From the NCBI RefSeq assembly GCF_021462225.1, contig NC_061800.1, positions 17,902,749 to 17,966,748 of the forward strand: 64,000 bases of DNA, read 5' to 3'. The notes under the pieces were generated by a model. The model searched no databases, had not been told where the DNA came from, and saw nothing but the letters and a program-made list of their open reading frames with translations. This document shows positions 59,251 through 64,000 of the stretch, piece by piece (within the stretch, counting starts at the first letter, position 1; each line of letters begins with the position of its first letter). Source of the stretch: Girardinichthys multiradiatus. Taxonomy: Eukaryota; Chordata; Actinopteri; Cyprinodontiformes; Goodeidae. A program made the position numbers and the translations under genes.

Positions 59251-60229
59251 TTTATGCAAATTTATAAAAAAAATACATCTTACAAAAGAGACTGAACTTT
59301 TATGGCACTTTTCTAGTCATACCGACCACTCGAGGTGCTTTTAAACTGAATCTCATTCACCCAACTGGACTCACAACGTTCACACTTATACAGGAATATG
59401 CAGAGTGTGTTGTGCCGAATGGGGCATCGACCTGTGGAAGAAGCTCGAACAGCAGCCACAACTTTCTGATTGCAAGATGATGACTCTTTCCACTGAGTTA
59501 TGACTGTGGCCAGGATTGGTTTAACAGAAACTGAAACCTTGGATATAAACATTCAAAAACAGAAAATCTCACTTCACAATGACACTAAAATTAAAGGTCT
59601 TGCTTTTTGTTTGTTTAACATGGCATTCATTTCCTGTAACTGTGTTGGCTATCAGTATAATGAGCTTGAAAAGAAGGTGAATCCAGATTTTAGAGTTTCT
59701 GTAGTCAAAATTGTTGACATCTCAAGTCTATCACACCTGTTTGTGCAGACCCATTTATCACCTTTATGATTCAAACAGTTAAACCATCATCACTTCTTTA
59801 ACAGCACAAGTGGAAGCTTTAAATAGTCATGTCACCTTTTTACAGTGATACCAGCTGTCTGGGTTCAAAACAGATATCACATGTTTGAAGCTAATTCTGT
59901 CTTTCATGGAAAGTGACAGTGCGCGCCATAGGATCTTGAGTAAATCAAGGTTAGTTTCATTGACCTCTAATGTCAAAACCTTCTCAGCCTTTTCCCTGTC
60001 ACTTTGACATTAAAGAAATGCTGCACTGAGACATTCCCATTAAAGAAACCTGTTGACATAGTTATCAGACATGAAAGAGGCTGGTGTCATTTTGAAAAGG
60101 CCTTATGAGAGAAACAGAAGTTAAAGGGAGTTGGCCCCAAATAACACAAAAAGATGAGGGGATATAAACATATTTTTGACCAAAGGACTGAAAGGAGGAA
60201 AATTCATGATTAAAAAAAGAAAAAAACTG
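59251..60229. other. Intergenic, nothing recognised
   Basis: Open frame 59500-59769 (89 codons) has no domain or splice support. Confidence 0.45.
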
Positions 60230-60660
60230 AAACACATTCATTCTCTAGAGAGAGAAGGAGAAAAAGAGAGAGACGAGAAAGCGCCCAGCTCCATTTCCGT
60301 CTAAGAAGCGCAGAGTTAAAAGGTGGCCCCTGTACAAATGAAACTCAATTTCACGCCACATTATCCCTCCCTGTTCCCTTTCCTGGCTTTCATTTTCATT
60401 AAGACCAGAGACAATCATAAATTAATAATTACTGCCGAATGTCTAAGCGCAGGGCACAGTCCTGGCACCTCCTCTCGCCTCTGTGGTCTTCCATGTTCAT
60501 GCTTGCAAAATGTTAATTTAGGTAATGTGGCCCAGCCCTTGTCAGATAAAAGTGTTTTGTAGTATTCCTAATAGATAATGGTCTATCTGATTAGGCAACA
60601 TTAGTCCTATCTTTCAGACGATCACCCTGAACCTTCCTAATGTCTCTCCAAAGTCTCAGG
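60230..60660. promoter_or_regulatory. Candidate conserved noncoding element
   Basis: A repeat-free block with balanced composition and homeobox-type AT cores (AATCATAAATTAATAATTAC), plus AGATAATGGTCTATCTGATT, which carries GATA motifs on both strands. Judged by eye only. Confidence 0.28.
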
Positions 60661-60929
60661 CCAAAACTGAGCAATCAAGAGCCACCAAATGATGCTTTCA
60701 GTAAAAAATATCCTCCACTGTTCATGAAGATGGATAAGGAATTAGCTCAGCTAGGGAGTTCACATTATTCTGGAATATTCAGTTAATTATTACTAGTTCT
60801 GGCAGATTTGCTTTTATAAAATCTGGTTTTCTTTACCTTTTGATAGAAAATCGAACCTGAAAAATTGTTAAAACATTTCTCACTAAAAGCATTACAAAGT
60901 CTTTTTTTACAGCAATCAAACCCTCCACT

Positions 60930-61260
60930 GATATGGAGAGGCTGCTGTGAAGCCATCTACAAGAAGGGACAGAACAGACTGTACTTCTTGGGGTAGCTTC
61001 AGTCTTTCAGTGTTTGCAGCAAGAAGCTGCATATCTTGAGAGTGCAACATCTTCTGCTATCATCGATTGGGATAGCAGCATTAGAGGCAATGACTTAAAA
61101 AGACAATATAAACCTGTTCATTTGGAGGTCAAACAGCAGTGTTTTCAGTCAGAGGCTTCATCAGATCCGCTGTAATACTGACCACTACAGGAGATCCTTC
61201 CAGCTCCCAACCATCACTATCTACAAGGACTTCTTGAAAAAACTTAAATGAGTTACAGCA
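60930..61260 (+). mobile_element. LINE 3' fragment (RT C-terminus), decayed
   Basis: Reads KKGQNRLYFLG, LQSFSVCSKKLHIL, then, after deletions, RCFQSEASSDPL and CTACAGGAGATCCTTCCAGC. These match the C-terminal KGQSRLYFLRRLRSFN and HYRKSFLPTTI blocks of a fish LINE distinct from those at 2150 and 15700. Frames are broken. Confidence 0.65.
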
Positions 61261-62099
61261 TTTAACATTTAACCTCCCTTTAGGATTAAGCAAGCCTTTT
61301 TACATTGGATTTAATATTTTGAATACTACTTTATTTATTTATCTAAAGATTTGTCAATATTTGTAAAAGTAAAATTTTTAAGTTGTGGTAAGGCATGTAT
61401 AGCTCATGATAATTTATTTCCATGTTTAAAATAAAAAATATGTTAAAAAGAAAGGAGGCAAGCAGTGTTCAAAACTAATCAAGTCATGTATGTAACATCA
61501 GACTGATTTTAAGGCGTAACACAATGCACAAGACAAAAGCAGTGAGAGCAAAACCTACAGCTTAAATTTTAAGATAAGATTTATATAGTATGTGATCCAT
61601 CCCCTCACTAACAGATGCTGTCTTTATTTACTTCCTCTGCACCAAATTAATTCAATTTATAAATGTTTTTTTATTATTTGTATTGATCTACTTAAGGAAG
61701 AAGTCAAACCTGGTTGATCAGCTTTATTAATTTGGCTTTAAGATTTTTTTCTGATCGCTGTCTCTTTCTCTTTAGGTCACCTGATCATGTATTGTCATGG
61801 AAGTGTGCCCATGAGCATGGTGACAAGGAACTGGTGTGTGCAATCAGCCTCACTGAGAAAAACCACATTGACTGGAGGGAGAGGTGATGACATGGACTCT
61901 GTTTGGGTTTAGTTAATTGTTTGGTTTGAAACTTGAGTTGTTAAATGTTAATGTGATTATTTGAATAATTGTGTTCCAGAGATAAGCGGGAATTTTCTCT
62001 CCACCCCTTTTGATTAGCAGTGGTATTAAGTATAAAGATCTCTCTCTGGTGGTTGAGGAAAAGGAATCCATGTCCATGTCCATTGGCTGTTTTGACTTT
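61261..62099. other. Intergenic, nothing recognised
   Basis: AT-rich spacer. Confidence 0.5.
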
Positions 62100-62470
62100 G
62101 CCCTCAAACCTTACGTAAAGCCCTTTTTCATGGGCTCTACTTTGGCTGGCTCCGCTCCACTCAGCCAGTTTTGGGACCATTTCCATTAATGGCTTTTCCG
62201 GCCCTGTACTGACTTTTATGGTACCTGCTCAGCAGCAGGTCTTTATGTGGCTGACCAGGGCCGATATATGACGTGAACAGACTGCTGTTAACTGACTGGC
62301 CATGGCCGTGGTCAGCCATATGAGTCCAGCAGAAAATCTTTCTAAACTCACTTCAAGCCACACCTCTAGCCGTCAGTCAGTCCATGGAAACAGGTTTTGT
62401 ACTGAGTAGAGTGAGGCCGAGCGGAGTGGAGCCATGTGGTGCTGGAACCGTTAATGGCAAAGAAGCAATA
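62100..62470. mobile_element. Possible foldback or MITE remnant
   Basis: TGGCTCCGCTCCACTCAGCC (62147-62166) and, inverted, GGCCGAGCGGAGTGGAGCCA (62414-62433) face each other. CCATTAATGG and CCGTTAATGG also occur near both. The order of the two blocks is not a simple mirror image, so this is either rearranged or two overlapping elements. The open frames here are not genes. Confidence 0.4.
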
Positions 62471-64000
62471 GTCATTTTTCCTTTAAGGTGGAGGAAGTCA
62501 GGAGAAATGTCTGATTTCAGTAGCTGCAGCTTCAGTCCATTGCTCTCTTCTTCATCTAGCTCAGACCCAGAGAAAAAGGCAGCCACAGCTGAAGCTAATT
62601 ATTGTGGCAAGACATGCAGGAGGATCGTTTGGAAAGAGTGTTTGTTGATTTAATACAAAGTGAAAACTGATGTTAAGGACAGGATTTCATACATGACAAA
62701 CCTTTAATTGTTGCATAACTCTCAGACAAAAGGTGTCTCATGAGTGAGTGTTTTTAGTGAGTTAGACCTACCACGTCCCTCCTGGAATTTACTTCCATAA
62801 ATCTCCCCCACCTTTCCTGCATAGACAGTGGTAGTTTTTGATATTGGCCGCATGGGCAGTTGTCCAGGGCGGCATTGGAAAAGAAGGGGTAGGGTGTGGC
62901 ATGACTGCCAAATAATGTTTGTGTTTTATCTACTGATAACTGTGAAATAATTAGATTTTCTATGCATTATATGTCAAAGAGGAGTTGGTGTGCCCATCAG
63001 CTGAGTGCTTGCTGCTTCAAATAGAGTGAGTTTGTATGAGACGGCACAGAATTTTGTCCTGCCCAAAATCAGAGGGAGTGGCTCGCCCAGGGCACCATTT
63101 GTGCACATTGCCACTGTGCATAGAATATTTTTTTTTTTAACAAAAGGGCTCTCTGTATCTTTTTTCTGTGTTGCAGAAGAGTGGCCACAGATCCTTGCCA
63201 CGTTTTACTGTTGAAAAGAGTCTGTTTTTCCCAAGAAATGGATCTGTTTTCTGCATATACAGATGTTATGGACATCATTATACACCATGGTAGTGCCTTT
63301 CTGTGTTGTTACAGCAACAAAAGCTTATTAAAATTATCTATCTGCTTTAAGAAAAAATGAAGAGACTGATTGGGACTTATGTTTCAAACTTTGAAGATTT
63401 TCAAGTTTTCTGGCACTAAAATATGATTATATATTTTTTTACACATAAATAAACCCTTCATCTTGTCAAAGTACGAGAACAACAACCAACTGCACAGCGT
63501 GACAATAAGCAAGGCACAAGAAAGCGGAATAATCACATCTGGACAAAGTCTTTATGAGTGCATCTTCACGCGAAACCAAGTGAATCAAAGACACGACTCA
63601 AACTGTTTTTAATGCTTTGAATATGTAATCAGCAATGTGCCTTTCCACACAACGGTAAAAGTGCAAAGCAACACCACATCTATAATGCACATTTGGTATT
63701 TAAAGTCTCCATGCCTCATGGTCATATTTGTACTGAATTGAATTTATTACAAAATGTGCAGTGATATGAAACATGTAGCTGCAGGGCCTGTTTTTTCACA
63801 TGCCAGTGCAGGAACAAAATGCATCAGATGGAGAAATAAACAGAATATGTGAGTAATAGCCCACTTCTCACAGGCTCGTTGGAGGTGAGCAGACTAAATC
63901 TGTCGCTGCTCCGAAAAAGAAACTGAGCCATTAAATGGATGAAGTGGACATTGTTCTTCGGTTTCTTTCACTCGAGAGTGAGCTAAAGTTTCGAAGCGGA
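62471..64000. other. Intergenic; possible degenerate repeat at 62840-63130
   Basis: 62840-63130 contains GTTGTCCAGGGCGGCATTGG and GCCCAGGGCACCATTTGTGC, phrases reminiscent of a fish dispersed repeat. Nothing coding recognised up to the window end. Confidence 0.3.

Noticed and set aside
1..64000. CRISPR arrays, operons, bacterial features, tRNA or rRNA genes
   Set aside because: The DNA is vertebrate. No regularly spaced repeats of CRISPR type were seen, and the only tRNA-like sequences are SINE heads.

Overview
The window reads as vertebrate, most probably teleost fish, nuclear DNA. It has short introns with GT/AG borders and vertebrate-type polyadenylation signals. Most of the space is AT-rich intergenic DNA loaded with fish-type repeats: many decayed Tc1 transposons, an L2-like LINE, another APE-type LINE, a Rex1-like tail, tRNA-derived SINEs and MITE-like elements. 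I could run no searches. Names rest on motifs read in the sequence and on family knowledge.

Three rhodopsin-like GPCR genes are intact, all on the + strand. (1) A GPR183/EBI2-like receptor at 8058-9364 has its coding region split into three exons and is 342 aa long; a TATA box and a 5' UTR intron lie upstream. (2) A canonical single-coding-exon gpr183 lies at 25343-26476 (377 aa) and keeps all four residues I recall as contacts for 7alpha,25-dihydroxycholesterol. (3) gpr18 lies at 38254-39270 (338 aa). In mammals GPR183 and GPR18 are neighbours inside UBAC2 introns, so this is a conserved immune-receptor cluster with an extra gpr183-type paralogue. The two GPR183-type proteins are probably Gi-coupled oxysterol-guided migration receptors, and GPR18 a lymphoid receptor of debated ligand. 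No UBAC2 exon was recognised.

Layout: 1-7.8 kb holds the end of a Tc1 element, an internally deleted LINE (2.15-4.74 kb, - strand) and a CA repeat. The split gpr183-like gene follows at 7.8-9.7 kb. Tc1 copies, a retroelement-like repeat, a minisatellite and an L2 element fill 10.6-17.2 kb. At 18.6-20.0 kb there are exon-like open segments on the + strand, ending with a stop and AATAAA, that I cannot assign to any known gene. gpr183 occupies 25.3-27.15 kb. At 27.5-29.7 kb a Tc1 copy is split by about 1.7 kb of nested repeats. A Rex1-like tail with a SINE inserted in it (perfect 13-bp target duplication) lies at 31.9-32.4 kb. gpr18, with plausible upstream noncoding exons, spans 35.3-39.5 kb. 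From 39.5 to 64 kb no protein gene was found: only repeats plus a few stretches that look like conserved noncoding DNA.

The most notable items are the intron-split GPR183 paralogue with a Tyr-to-Phe change in its predicted sterol pocket, the unassigned spliced locus at 18.6-20.0 kb, the candidate gpr18 leader exons, the nested-insertion chronology, and a 2A-like motif at the head of the L2 element.
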